Assembly: GCA_965262235.1 (NCBI GenBank)
Contig: OZ253504.1
Location: 558,001-622,000, forward strand
Length of the DNA stretch: 64,000 nucleotides
Direction: 5' to 3'
DNA from: CATQGW01 sp965262235
GTDB lineage: Bacteria > Chloroflexota > Dehalococcoidia > Bin125
Part shown: positions 50,740 through 59,273 of the stretch, piece after piece
How positions within the stretch are numbered: the first letter of the stretch is position 1
Layout of the letters: each line of letters begins with the position of its first letter
The notes under the pieces: generated by a model
The model's input: only the letters and a program-made list of their open reading frames with translations
The model's database searches: none
Told to the model about the DNA's origin: nothing
Translations under genes and position numbers: made by a program

Positions 50740-51771
50740 CTAGTTGGCGCCGGCGAAGGCGGCGAGATCGCTCGCGGTGGACTGGGAGATATCGAGGCAG
50801 GCCATGGGGAAGATCTCGGTCGCGTGGATGGTGCCCATGACCTGTCGGCAGCGCGCGTTCTGGCCGGCGCGGAGGAGGAGACGGTAGAACGCGATGCCTT
50901 CGTCGCGCAGGGGGTCGCACTCGTTGACTGAGATGACGGTGGCGGGGAAGCCGGTGACGTCCTCCTCGCCGGCGAAGAGCGGCCAGGCGAGCGGGTCTTC
51001 GGCCTCGAAGGCGTCGATTCCATAGCCGAGGGCGCCGTTGTTGTTGTGCAGGTTGAGCAGGATCCCGTTGTTTTCGGTCGTGGAGGGCAGGTCATCGCGC
51101 GGCCAGCTACCGGCGATGTAGGGGCAGAGCGCGTAGAGGCCGCTGACCAGGCCGGCGTCGCCGGAACGGGTGATGCTGAGTCCGACGGCGAGGGTGAGGT
51201 TGCCGCCGCCGCTCTCGCCGGCGACGACGATGCGGCTGGCGTCGATGCCGAGTTCGTCGGAGTTGGCGGAGACCCAGCGCAGGCCGGAGACGCAGTCGTT
51301 GAGGCCCGCGGGATAGGGCTCGACCTCGGGCGCGGAGGATGCGGTGACGCAGTTGCGGAAGTCAACCATGGCGACGGCGACGCCGCACTGGGCGATGATG
51401 CGGCCCCAAGCCTTGTAGTTGGGGTCGTAGCACGAGCTGGAAGCCATGCCGCCGCCGTGGATGTAGTAGACGCAGGGCAGCGGTTCGTTCGATTCGGGGC
51501 GGATCAGCTGGATGTTGATCGTGTTGCCGTCAGGCTGGGACTCGAACGTGACGGTGCTGATTTCGAGTCCGGCGGAGGGTGCGATCTCCTCGGTGTCGGA
51601 GGGGGCGAAGAAGGCTTGCATGCCGTCGCGCATGGCGAGGGCTTCGGGGGCGTTGGCGCGGGCGAGCACTTCTTCGCGATTCGCCGCGGAGGGTTGGGTG
51701 AACTCGGGGAATTCGCCGAAGAGGGCCTTCAGTCGTGGGTCGATGCGGGGGTCGTCGCTGATCTTGCTCAT
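50740..51771 (-). CDS. Alpha/beta hydrolase (HSL-like esterase), paralog 3
   Basis: 343 residues from ATG 51771 (MSKISDDPR), preceded by GGAGA. The open frame extends 90 codons further into repeat DNA and is not used. Motifs HGGGMASS, GESGGGNLTLAVGL, VNECDPLRDEG and MGTIHATEIF are intact. It is closest to paralog 4, which lies 1.7 kb upstream across the duplicated toxin module. Confidence 0.92.
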   Translation of the reverse strand: MSKISDDPRIDPRLKALFGEFPEFTQPSAANREEVLARANAPEALAMRDGMQAFFAPSDTEEIAPSAGLEISTVTFESQPDGNTINIQLIRPESNEPLPCVYYIHGGGMASSSCYDPNYKAWGRIIAQCGVAVAMVDFRNCVTASSAPEVEPYPAGLNDCVSGLRWVSANSDELGIDASRIVVAGESGGGNLTLAVGLSITRSGDAGLVSGLYALCPYIAGSWPRDDLPSTTENNGILLNLHNNNGALGYGIDAFEAEDPLAWPLFAGEEDVTGFPATVISVNECDPLRDEGIAFYRLLLRAGQNARCRQVMGTIHATEIFPMACLDISQSTASDLAAFAGAN

Positions 51772-51802
51772 GGGGTCTCCGTGGTCTGATGGGCTGATGA
51801 GA

Positions 51803-52156
51803 TTATGGCGGATGGAGTGAGTTGGGGCTGTCGAGTGGCGCCGAGGCTCGAGACTGCGGCCCGCTGAGCGGCTGTCGGATGGCGCGCTCCAGCTCTGTGC
51901 CGGTCGCGGCATTTGGGAAAGCGTTGAACAACTCTCCCCCCGCTCTGCGGGGGGAGATGCTGGAGGCAGATGGGGGCGTGCGGTGCCGACCCACTGCCGT
52001 CGCTGTATCTGGCCGCGCGGGGGAAGGCCCCCCTCTGTCACTTCGTGACGTCTCCCCCCGCTCCGCGGGGGGAGAGGGGATCAGGGTCGTTTGGAGGTTT
52101 CTCGGTTGAGTCGCCTGCTCCTGCGCCGTTGCAGTGCGGCGTACCTGGAAGTTCAA
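51803..52156 (-). pseudogene. Second RelE/ParE-like toxin copy, interrupted by a repeat element
   Basis: MNFQVRRTATAQEQATQ matches the start of the intact toxin at 52919 (MNFQVRRTAEAQEHANH). Then ~65 codons come from the GGGGGGAG repeat (about 51912-52108). After it NAATGTELERAIRQPLSGPQ resumes the toxin alignment (NPATRKALKRATRRLRNGPQ). The remainder of the toxin, including the catalytic C-terminal sheet, is missing. The frame stays open across the insert but the product cannot be a functional toxin. Confidence 0.75.
51912..52108. mobile_element. Paired GGGGGGAG element inserted in a toxin gene
   Basis: By alignment with the intact toxin gene, the insert runs from about 51912 (GGGAAAGCGTTGAACAACTC) to about 52108 (GGTCGTTTGGAGGTTTCTCG). 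Two hairpins face each other inside. The ends are imperfect inverted repeats of the GGAAACCTCTGAACAAC type. This defines the element at ~195 bp. Confidence 0.75.
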
Positions 52157-52575
52157 TCGAGCCGCAGCTCAGCGTGCCACTCGCGGAACCACTGTGCGGC
52201 TTCGGGCAACTCTCGATCGAGGCGGCGCAGGTACGCCAGCTCGCCGGGGTATTGCTCGGGCAGGCGATCGATGTGTTCTTCCCAGTCGGGGAAGCGTTCG
52301 TCGAGCTGCTTGAAGAGGCGCGCGTCCTCGGGATACATCTCGTCGAGCTCGTCGTTGAAGTCGCGCTGGTTGCGCCAGTCCGGAGTGGCGGCGGCGGCTT
52401 CGTTGGAGAGGCGAATTTCTTCTGCGTCGTCCGCGTGATCGGCTTCCGTGCCGTAGTCCATCGTGCGGAAGAATTCGGCGGCCCCTGAGTCGCCGCGCTC
52501 CAGCGCGATCTTGATCCGGCGCTCGCGGTCGCGGTCGCAGCGCTCTTCCCAGGTCAGCTTGGCTTCCGAGACCAT
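52153..52575 (-). CDS. Antitoxin-like acidic protein, copy 2
   Basis: 140 residues from MVSEAKLTWEERC; the upstream open frame to 52629 is not conserved in kind. It is about 80% identical by eye to the protein at 52916, especially over TPDWRNQRDFNDELDEMYPE and the C-terminal half. It is very acidic and W/R-rich, with no DNA-binding motif I recognise. Its stop overlaps the start of the interrupted toxin (ATGA), as in copy 1. TACGAT and GGAGCG lie upstream of both copies. Confidence 0.7.
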   Translation of the reverse strand: MVSEAKLTWEERCDRDRERRIKIALERGDSGAAEFFRTMDYGTEADHADDAEEIRLSNEAAAATPDWRNQRDFNDELDEMYPEDARLFKQLDERFPDWEEHIDRLPEQYPGELAYLRRLDRELPEAAQWFREWHAELRLD

Positions 52576-52631
52576 GCCACGCTCCGTTCGTGCTCGTGTC
52601 CGCCGATCGTAGCGCGGCGGGGCGAGCATGT

Positions 52632-52919
52632 TCAGCGTGATCGGTGTGGGTGGGGGTAGTCGTCGTAGATGTCGTCGCGGAGCCCAATGCGGGTGATCAG
52701 GATGACCCGGTCGGCCTGCTGGAGTTCGAAGAGGAGGCGCCAGCGTTTGTTCAGGCGCACGCGCCAGACGATGTCCTGGCCGGCGAGTAGCGCCGAGCCC
52801 GGAAACTGCGGCCCGTTGCGCAGCCGACGCGTCGCACGCTTAAGCGCCTTGCGGGTCGCGGGATTGAGGTGGTTCGCATGCTCCTGCGCCTCTGCAGTGC
52901 GGCGCACCTGGAAGTTCAA
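52632..52919 (-). CDS. RelE/ParE-like toxin
   Basis: 95 residues: MNFQVRRTAEAQEHANHLNP, RKALKRATRRLRNGPQFPGS, then the sheet-forming DIVWRVRLNKRWRLLFELQQ and RVILITRIGLRDDIYDDY. This matches the RelE/ParE fold (R-x-R-L-x-x-x and I-x-R-I-G-x-R-x-D-x-Y). It is translationally coupled to the upstream acidic protein, the order antitoxin-toxin. Whether it is an mRNA interferase or a gyrase poison cannot be read. Confidence 0.75.
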   Translation of the reverse strand: MNFQVRRTAEAQEHANHLNPATRKALKRATRRLRNGPQFPGSALLAGQDIVWRVRLNKRWRLLFELQQADRVILITRIGLRDDIYDDYPHPHRSR

Positions 52920-53329
52920 TCGAGCCGCAGCTCATCGTGCCACTCGCGGAACCACTGTGCGGCTTCGGGCAACTCTCGATCGAGCCGGCGCAGGTACGCC
53001 AGCTCGCCGGGGTGTTGCTCGGGCAGGCGATCGATGTGTTCTTCCCAGCCGGGGAAGCGTTCGTCGAGCTGGTTGAAGAGGCGCGCGTCCTCGGGATACA
53101 TCTCGTCGAGCTCGTCGTTGAAGTCGCGCTGGTTTCGCCAGTCCGGGGTGGCGGCGACAGCCGCGGCGGAGAGGCGGGCGTCTTCGGCGTCTTCGGCTTC
53201 GGTGCCGTATTCCATCGTGCGGCAATACTCGACGTACGCCGGATCGCCGAGTTCCAGGGCGATCTCGATCCGGCGCTTGCGGTCGAGTTCGCAGCGCTCT
53301 TCCCATGTCAGCTTGGCTTCCGAGACCAT
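52916..53329 (-). CDS. Antitoxin-like acidic protein, copy 1
   Basis: 137 residues from MVSEAKLTWEERCELDRKRR; acidic (EYGTEAEDAEDARL; DELDEMYPEDARLF; DRLPEQHPGELAYL). Coupled by ATGA to the RelE-like toxin. No known antitoxin domain is visible, so the role rests on position and charge. The module is duplicated in tandem downstream (52575-51803), where the toxin is broken. Confidence 0.7.
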   Translation of the reverse strand: MVSEAKLTWEERCELDRKRRIEIALELGDPAYVEYCRTMEYGTEAEDAEDARLSAAAVAATPDWRNQRDFNDELDEMYPEDARLFNQLDERFPGWEEHIDRLPEQHPGELAYLRRLDRELPEAAQWFREWHDELRLD

Positions 53330-53447
53330 GCGACGCTCCGTTCGTGCTCGTGTCCGCCGATCGTAGCGCGATCCGCCGTGACTTGCACGCATTGGCGCTG
53401 GGGAATCGGCATCTCACCCAACAACCGGGATTGAACGAGTCGGGGCG

Positions 53448-54479
53448 TCAGTCTCCGCGGCAGAACGCGGCGAGATCGCGCGCGGTGTCGCGAGAGATCT
53501 CGGGGCAGGCCATCGGGAAGACCTCCGTGCCGTGGATGGTGCCCATCACCTGGCGGCAGCGGGCGGTCTGACCGGCGCTGAGGAGCAATCGGTAGAAGGC
53601 GATGCCTTCGTCGCGCAGCGGATCGCACTCGTTGACGGAGATGACGGTGGAGGGGAATCCGCGCACGTCTTCCTCGTTGGCGAAGCCGGGCCAGGCGAGC
53701 GGGTTCTGGTTGTTGAACTCGTCGATGCCGTAGGCCATCGCGCCGGTGTTGCTCCAGAGATTGAGCAGGATGCCGTTGTTCTCGGTCGAGGAGGGGTACT
53801 CGTCGCGCGGCCAGCTACCGGCGATGTAGGGGCAGAGCGCGTAGAGGCCCTGGATCAGATCGGTGTCGCCATCGCGGGTGAGCTGCAGGCCGACGGCGAG
53901 GGTCAGGTTGCCGCCGCCGCTCTCGCCGGCGACGATGATGCGGTCGGCGTCGATCCCGAGCGCATCGGCGTTTTCGGAGACCCAGCGGAGGCCGGAGACG
54001 CAGTCGTTGAGACCGGCGGGGTAGGGCTCGACCTCGGGCGCGGAGGACGGAGTGACGCAGTTGCGGAAGTCGACCATGGCGACGGCGACGCCGTTCTGAG
54101 CGATGATCTTGCCCCAGGCGCGGTAGTTGCCGTCGTAGGCGGACATGATCATCATGCCGCCGCCGTGGATGTAGTAGACGCAGGGGGCGGGCTCGTCGCC
54201 TTCTGGGCGAATCAGCTGGATGTTGACGGTGTTGCCGTCGGGCTGGGACTCGAAGGTGACCGTGCTGATCTCCAGACCGCTGGAGGGCGCGATCTCCTCG
54301 GTGTCGGCGGTGGCGAGGAAGGCCAGGAGGCCCTCGGCCGCTGCGGACTGCGCGGGGTCGTTCATGGCCGCGAGCAGTTCGTCGCGATTGGCGGCGCTGG
54401 GCTGCGCCGGGGTGTCCATGCCGCCGAAGATCGCTTTGATCCTGGGGTCGATTCGGGGGTCTTCGCTGATCTTGCTCAT
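53448..54479 (-). CDS. Alpha/beta hydrolase (HSL-like esterase), paralog 4
   Basis: 343 residues from MSKISEDPRIDPRIKAIFGG (ATG 54479); the huge upstream open frame is a GC artefact. Motifs HGGGMMIMS, GESGGGNLTLAVGL, VNECDPLRDEG and MGTIHGTEVF are intact. It follows the NTF2-like gene by 35 bp, so they probably form one unit. Same length as paralogs 2 and 3. Confidence 0.92.
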   Translation of the reverse strand: MSKISEDPRIDPRIKAIFGGMDTPAQPSAANRDELLAAMNDPAQSAAAEGLLAFLATADTEEIAPSSGLEISTVTFESQPDGNTVNIQLIRPEGDEPAPCVYYIHGGGMMIMSAYDGNYRAWGKIIAQNGVAVAMVDFRNCVTPSSAPEVEPYPAGLNDCVSGLRWVSENADALGIDADRIIVAGESGGGNLTLAVGLQLTRDGDTDLIQGLYALCPYIAGSWPRDEYPSSTENNGILLNLWSNTGAMAYGIDEFNNQNPLAWPGFANEEDVRGFPSTVISVNECDPLRDEGIAFYRLLLSAGQTARCRQVMGTIHGTEVFPMACPEISRDTARDLAAFCRGD

Positions 54480-54514
54480 TAGTGCGCCTCTCTGACTGAT
54501 CGCTGGTTGTGCCG

Positions 54515-55282
54515 TTAGACCTGCATGGCGGATGCGCCGGTGATGCCCCACTTGCCCTCGCGCTGGGTGACGAGCACCAGTTCGTGGGTCGTGCTGTCGC
54601 CGCGCTTCAGCTCGATCGCGACGTTGACAGCGGTGCGGCCGGACTGCACGACGCGGAGGCTGGATTCGACCTCGGCGACCTCGCGGACTCGGGACGTCTC
54701 GAACTGAATCAGCTCTTCGGCCGTCTGGATCTGCGTGACGGCGCCGGGGCCGACGATGGTCAGCGGGAAGTGACAGGTTTGGGAGTGCCCCACGTAGTCG
54801 CCGGCGCTGCCGTGGTTGATCGCCGACTGCACGACGGCCAGGGCCGCCTGCTCGGCGGCGCTGGTGTCGCCGTCTCCGAGCCAGGTGTCGATCCCGAAGC
54901 GGGCCTGGATGCCCCAGCCGGTGTCGAGACGGGTGAGCAGGTAGGTGACGCGATTGGAGACGATTGGCTCGTCGTCCTTGTTGTAGCGCGTCCAGCCGCC
55001 CAGCAGGTGGACCATAGTGTCGGATTCGTGCAAGCGGACGGGCTCGACGCCCTCGGTGCGGACCCAGCCGGCGGCCTTGAAGGGTGACCAGTCGGCGGCG
55101 GCGGCGTAGTCCTCGGGGGTGGGGTAGTAGCGCGCGGTGGTGCGGGGGTTGACGCCCTCGCGGGGCGGGGCGACGCGCACGTGCGGGTAGCTCATGCACG
55201 CGGCCCAGCCGGCGGCGTCTTCGGCGGTGAATCGTTCGAAGAAGGCGAAGTAGGCGTCCTCGGGGGAATCGTAGTGACCCAT
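54515..55282 (-). CDS. Protein with two NTF2/SnoaL-like domains
   Basis: 255 residues from MGHYDSPEDAYFAFFERFTA, with GAGG seven bases upstream; an ATG six codons earlier is an alternative. The first half (DAYFAFFERFTAEDAAGWAA ... YLLTRLDTGWGIQARFGID) and the second half (AALAVVQSAINHGSAGDYVG ... HELVLVTQREGKWGITGASA) each have the helix-sheet pattern of SnoaL-like/ketosteroid isomerase domains. Such domains bind small hydrophobic ligands. It is upstream of hydrolase paralog 4 and divergent from the sulfatase. Confidence 0.75.
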   Translation of the reverse strand: MGHYDSPEDAYFAFFERFTAEDAAGWAACMSYPHVRVAPPREGVNPRTTARYYPTPEDYAAAADWSPFKAAGWVRTEGVEPVRLHESDTMVHLLGGWTRYNKDDEPIVSNRVTYLLTRLDTGWGIQARFGIDTWLGDGDTSAAEQAALAVVQSAINHGSAGDYVGHSQTCHFPLTIVGPGAVTQIQTAEELIQFETSRVREVAEVESSLRVVQSGRTAVNVAIELKRGDSTTHELVLVTQREGKWGITGASAMQV

Positions 55283-55478
55283 GCGCAACCTCAGTTCCAT
55301 TCGCGGTCGTCGGCGGGGCATACGATAGCCGCCGCGCCTTCGATGGCGATCGCTGCGGGGCGGAGGTGTCGACGCGGAGCGGGCACGTGGTTGGTGTGCG
55401 GCGGCTCGGGTAGTGTCCGGCTTGCAATTGACACCGTTGCCTTTGGCCCGCCGGGAGAGGCTGAGATTGGAGACCGTG

Positions 55479-57803
55479 ATGGCTGCTGGCGAACGATTCG
55501 AGGGACGAATTGGGGTGAGCTGGGAGGACTCGGAGCCGTGGTGGGCGCCGCTGCCCGCGCACCGGGGGCCGAAGCGGCCGAACGTCGTGATCGTGCTGTT
55601 CGACGACACGGGATTCGCCAACTTCGGGTGTTACGGCTCGTCGATCGAGACGCCGAACCTCGACGCGCTGGCAGCGGCCGGGCTGCGTTACTCGAACTTC
55701 CACGTGACGCCGCTGTGCTCGCCGACGCGGGCATCGCTGCTGACGGGCCGCAACCACCACGCGGTGGGGATGCGGACGATCGGCAACTACCACGACGGCG
55801 GGTTCCCGAATATGCGCGGGGCGGTGACGAAGCACGCGGCGACGCTGGGGGAGATGCTGCAGGGGGCGGGCTACGCGACCTACGCGCTGGGTAAGTGGCA
55901 CCTGAATCCGGCCGAGGAGAACTCGGCGGCCGGGCCCTATGACAACTGGCCGCTACAGCGCGGGTTCGACCGTTACTACGGATTCCTGGGCGGGGCGACG
56001 GACCAGTTCTACCCCGAGCTGACGTATGACAACCACCACATCGAGCCGCCGCGGACGCCTGAAGAGGGGTATCACGTCACTGAGGATCTTGTGGATCACG
56101 GGATCGAGTTCGTGCGCGACAAGGTGTCGAATCGGCGCGACCAGCCGTTTTTTCTGTACCTGGCGCTGGGGGCGATGCACGAGCCGCATCAGGCGCCGGC
56201 GGCGCATCGGGAGAAGTACCGCGGGCGCTTCGACGAGGGCTGGGATGTGGTGCGACAGGAGACCTACGAGCGGCAGCTCGAGTTGGGCATCATCCCTGCG
56301 GGGACGGGGCTGGCGCCGCACAATCCGGGCGTGAAGCTCTGGGCGGAGCTGACGGAGAACGAACAGCGCCTCGCCGCACGGCTGCAGGAGACGTTCGCGG
56401 CGTTCATGGACCACACGGACGAGCAGATCGGCCGGCTGGTGCGGTTCCTCGGCGAGATCGACGAGCTGGACGACACGATCTTGATCCTGACGGGCGACAA
56501 CGGGACGAGCGGCCAGGGCGGTCCGACGGGCTCGTTCCGCTCGGGCGGGGGCGGCCCGCGCGGGGCGACGAACGATGGAGGGCTAACGGGCGAGGCGGAT
56601 CCGGAGCTTCGCGGTCCGGTCTTCCTTGATGATCCGGATGCGGTGCAGCCTGAGCTGGATGACATCGGGACGGCGCGAAGCGTGACCGACATCCCCTGGG
56701 GCTGGTCGGAGGTGGGGAACACTCCGCTGCGCTGGTACAAAGGCGACACGCACGGGGGCGGCGTGCGGGTGCCGCTGATCGTGCACTGGCCGGAGCGGAT
56801 TCGGGAGCCGGGGATCCGGCATCAGTTCCACTACGTGACCGACATCGTGCCGACGGTGCTGGAGCTGGTCGACGTGCACGCACCGAGCAACTATCGCGGC
56901 TACGAGCAGCTGCCCGTGACGGGGACGGGCTTCGCCTACACGATCGAAGACGCAGAGAATCCGTCGCACAAGCCGGTGCAGCACTTCGAGATGCACGGCA
57001 ACCGCGGTATCTGGCAGGACGGCTGGAAGGCGGTCACGCGGCATGTGATCGGGATGGAGTATTCAGACGCCGAGTGGGAGCTGTATCACCTCGACGAGGA
57101 CTTCTCGGAGCTGAACAACCTCGCGGAGCAGGAGCCGGAGCGGCTGCGGGCGCTGATCGATCGCTGGTGGATCGAGGCGTCGCGGGAGGGCGTCTTCCCG
57201 ATGGACGACCGGATGGCCTTCCACGGAGGGCGGCCGAGCCGTCGGCCGGGCGGGGTGCACGAGGGGCTGAGCTACCGCTATCTGTGGCCGATCTCGCATG
57301 TGCCGGGACGAGCGTCGCCGCCACTCGGGATCGGCGATTGGCGCCTGACGGCGGACGTCGAGCGCGCCGACAGCGGCGAAGAGGGCGTGCTGTTCAGCGA
57401 AGGATCGATGAATGGCGGCGTCTCGGTGTTCGTGCAGGACAACCGGCTGTGTGTCGATTTAAACGCACGGACGCGGATCATGTCGGTGCGATCCGGGGTC
57501 GAGATTCCGGCGGGCCGGGCCTCGATCGGGGTGCGCGTGGAGCGGAATCGGGAACGGGGCGGCGGGGAGGTCACGTTCGTGATCAACGGTGCGGATGTCG
57601 ATCGTGGGCATGTGGAGACGCTCGCCGGGACGTCGGGCCGGGGAGGCGCAGACGTGGGTCGGGACCGGCTGTCGCCGGTGACCAACAGCTACGCGGCGCC
57701 GTTCGCGTTCATGGGGACGATCCACTCTGTGGAGGTGCAGGTGAATCCCGGCAACGACGAGCGGGCCATCATGTCGCCGGAAGAGGCTAGCGAACGGAGC
57801 TGA
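55479..57803 (+). CDS. Arylsulfatase (formylglycine-type sulfatase)
   Basis: 774 residues. The sulfatase signature C80-S-P-T-R-A-S-L-L-T-G-R provides the cysteine converted to formylglycine; FDDTGFANFGCYG binds the metal with two Asp. Other features are GKWHLNPAEE and the LTGDNGTSGQGG metal site. The last ~200 residues form a beta-sandwich-like extension (RLTADVERADSGEEGVLFSE; FMGTIHSVEVQV), as in large ASA-type enzymes. No signal peptide, so cytoplasmic. GGAG lies about eight bases before the ATG. It requires a formylglycine-generating enzyme, not present in the window. Confidence 0.93.
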   Translation: MAAGERFEGRIGVSWEDSEPWWAPLPAHRGPKRPNVVIVLFDDTGFANFGCYGSSIETPNLDALAAAGLRYSNFHVTPLCSPTRASLLTGRNHHAVGMRTIGNYHDGGFPNMRGAVTKHAATLGEMLQGAGYATYALGKWHLNPAEENSAAGPYDNWPLQRGFDRYYGFLGGATDQFYPELTYDNHHIEPPRTPEEGYHVTEDLVDHGIEFVRDKVSNRRDQPFFLYLALGAMHEPHQAPAAHREKYRGRFDEGWDVVRQETYERQLELGIIPAGTGLAPHNPGVKLWAELTENEQRLAARLQETFAAFMDHTDEQIGRLVRFLGEIDELDDTILILTGDNGTSGQGGPTGSFRSGGGGPRGATNDGGLTGEADPELRGPVFLDDPDAVQPELDDIGTARSVTDIPWGWSEVGNTPLRWYKGDTHGGGVRVPLIVHWPERIREPGIRHQFHYVTDIVPTVLELVDVHAPSNYRGYEQLPVTGTGFAYTIEDAENPSHKPVQHFEMHGNRGIWQDGWKAVTRHVIGMEYSDAEWELYHLDEDFSELNNLAEQEPERLRALIDRWWIEASREGVFPMDDRMAFHGGRPSRRPGGVHEGLSYRYLWPISHVPGRASPPLGIGDWRLTADVERADSGEEGVLFSEGSMNGGVSVFVQDNRLCVDLNARTRIMSVRSGVEIPAGRASIGVRVERNRERGGGEVTFVINGADVDRGHVETLAGTSGRGGADVGRDRLSPVTNSYAAPFAFMGTIHSVEVQVNPGNDERAIMSPEEASERS

Positions 57804-57855
57804 GCCCACGGCGGTAGGTTCGGCGCAGCGAGCGTGAGACGAATGAGGGATCGCG

Positions 57856-59256
57856 ATGACGAACGACGATTTGGCCTTCGCGACGATCGAGGAGCTGGCG
57901 CCGCGGATCGCGGCGGGCGACGTGTCGCCGGTGGAGCTGACCGAGGCGCAGCTGGCGCGGATTGGGGCCGCTGATGGGCGGCTGAAGAGTTATGCGACCG
58001 TGATGGCGGACTCGGCGCTGGCCGAGGCGCGCCAGGCGGAGGCGGAGATTGCCGCGGGCGACTACCGCGGGCCGCTGCATGGCGTTCCGATCGCGGTCAA
58101 GGACCTTTGCTACACCGAGGGCGTGCGGACGATGGGCGGATCGAAGGTGCTGGAGGATTTCGTGCCCGACTTTGATTCGACGGTCGTGGCGCGGTTTCGC
58201 GCCGCGGGCGCGGTGCTGCTGGGCAAGCTGAACATGACCGAGGGCGCGATGGCGGGCTACCACCGCGCGCGCCAGGTGCCGGTCAACCCGTGGGCGGCCG
58301 ACCGCTGGACCGGAACCTCCTCGAGCGGGTCCGGCGTCGCCACCGCCGCGGGGCTCTGCTACGCCTCGCTCGGCAGCGACACGGGCGGCTCGATCCGCTC
58401 GCCCTCGGCGTCGTGCGGGATCGTCGGCCTCAAGCCGACCTGGGGACGCGTCAGCCGCTACGGCGTGCTGGCGCTCGCCGAGTCGCTCGACCACGTGGGA
58501 CCGATGACGCGCTCGACCTGGGACTGCGCCGCCGTGCTCGAGGTGATCGCCGGCGACGACCCTCACGACCCCACCACGCTGCCCGAGCCGGCCCCCACGA
58601 TCCTCGACGAGATCGGCGCCGGCGTCGCCGGCATGCGGATCGGCTACGACCGCCGCTACGCCTCCGAGAACGTGATCCCGCCGATCGCCGAGGCCGTCGC
58701 CGGCTCGGTCCGGACGCTCGCCTCGCTCGGCGCCCAGATCGTCGAGATCGAGCTGCCTGATCTGCGCCCCTACGTCAGCCACTATCTGACGCTCTGCGTC
58801 GTCGAAGCGCTCGCCGCCCACGCCGACCACTACCCCAGCCGCGCCGACGAGTACGGTGCCTTCTTCGGCGCCTGGCTCGCGGGCGGCGCCACCGTCAGCG
58901 CCGTTGACTACGCGGAGGCCTGCCACGCCCGCGACGAGCTGCGCGGCCGCCTGGCGCGCGCCTTCGAAGGCATCGACATGCTGGCCTGCCCGGCCCAGCG
59001 CGCGCTGTCCTTCCGCGTGACCGAAGAGATGCTGTACGGCGACACGCCGGTCGAGTTCGACCCGGTGCGCCTGCAGTTCACCGCGCCGTGGGACATGAAC
59101 CGCGCGCCAACGCTGACACTGCCCAACGGCTGGAGCGATGAGGGTCTGCCGATGGCGCTACAGCTGGTCGGTCCGCTGGGCAGCGAGGCGGCGCTTTGCC
59201 GCGCCGGCTACGCCAACGAGCAGGCGACGGATTTCATGCGTCATCCGGAGGTCTGA
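57856..59256 (+). CDS. Amidase (amidase signature family), copy 1, mosaic
   Basis: 466 residues. The Ser-cisSer-Lys triad is visible: IAVKDLCYT (Lys), SSSGSGVAT and GSDTGGSIRSPSASCGIVGLKPTWG, read in pieces (two Ser). It hydrolyses amides; the substrate is unknown. The first ~450 bp and last ~180 bp are nearly identical to the copy at 60469. The middle (about 58310-59060) differs strongly at silent sites, using C-ending codons where its paralog uses G-ending ones. That indicates recombination or gene conversion. AGGG is eight bases upstream. Confidence 0.93.
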   Translation: MTNDDLAFATIEELAPRIAAGDVSPVELTEAQLARIGAADGRLKSYATVMADSALAEARQAEAEIAAGDYRGPLHGVPIAVKDLCYTEGVRTMGGSKVLEDFVPDFDSTVVARFRAAGAVLLGKLNMTEGAMAGYHRARQVPVNPWAADRWTGTSSSGSGVATAAGLCYASLGSDTGGSIRSPSASCGIVGLKPTWGRVSRYGVLALAESLDHVGPMTRSTWDCAAVLEVIAGDDPHDPTTLPEPAPTILDEIGAGVAGMRIGYDRRYASENVIPPIAEAVAGSVRTLASLGAQIVEIELPDLRPYVSHYLTLCVVEALAAHADHYPSRADEYGAFFGAWLAGGATVSAVDYAEACHARDELRGRLARAFEGIDMLACPAQRALSFRVTEEMLYGDTPVEFDPVRLQFTAPWDMNRAPTLTLPNGWSDEGLPMALQLVGPLGSEAALCRAGYANEQATDFMRHPEV

Positions 59257-59273
59257 GCCATGGCCACACGAGG

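Noticed and set aside
53448..55901. A single 817-codon minus-strand protein
   Set aside because: The hydrolase starts at MSKISEDPR (54479); the upstream part is antisense or shifted-frame reading of the NTF2-like gene and intergenic DNA.
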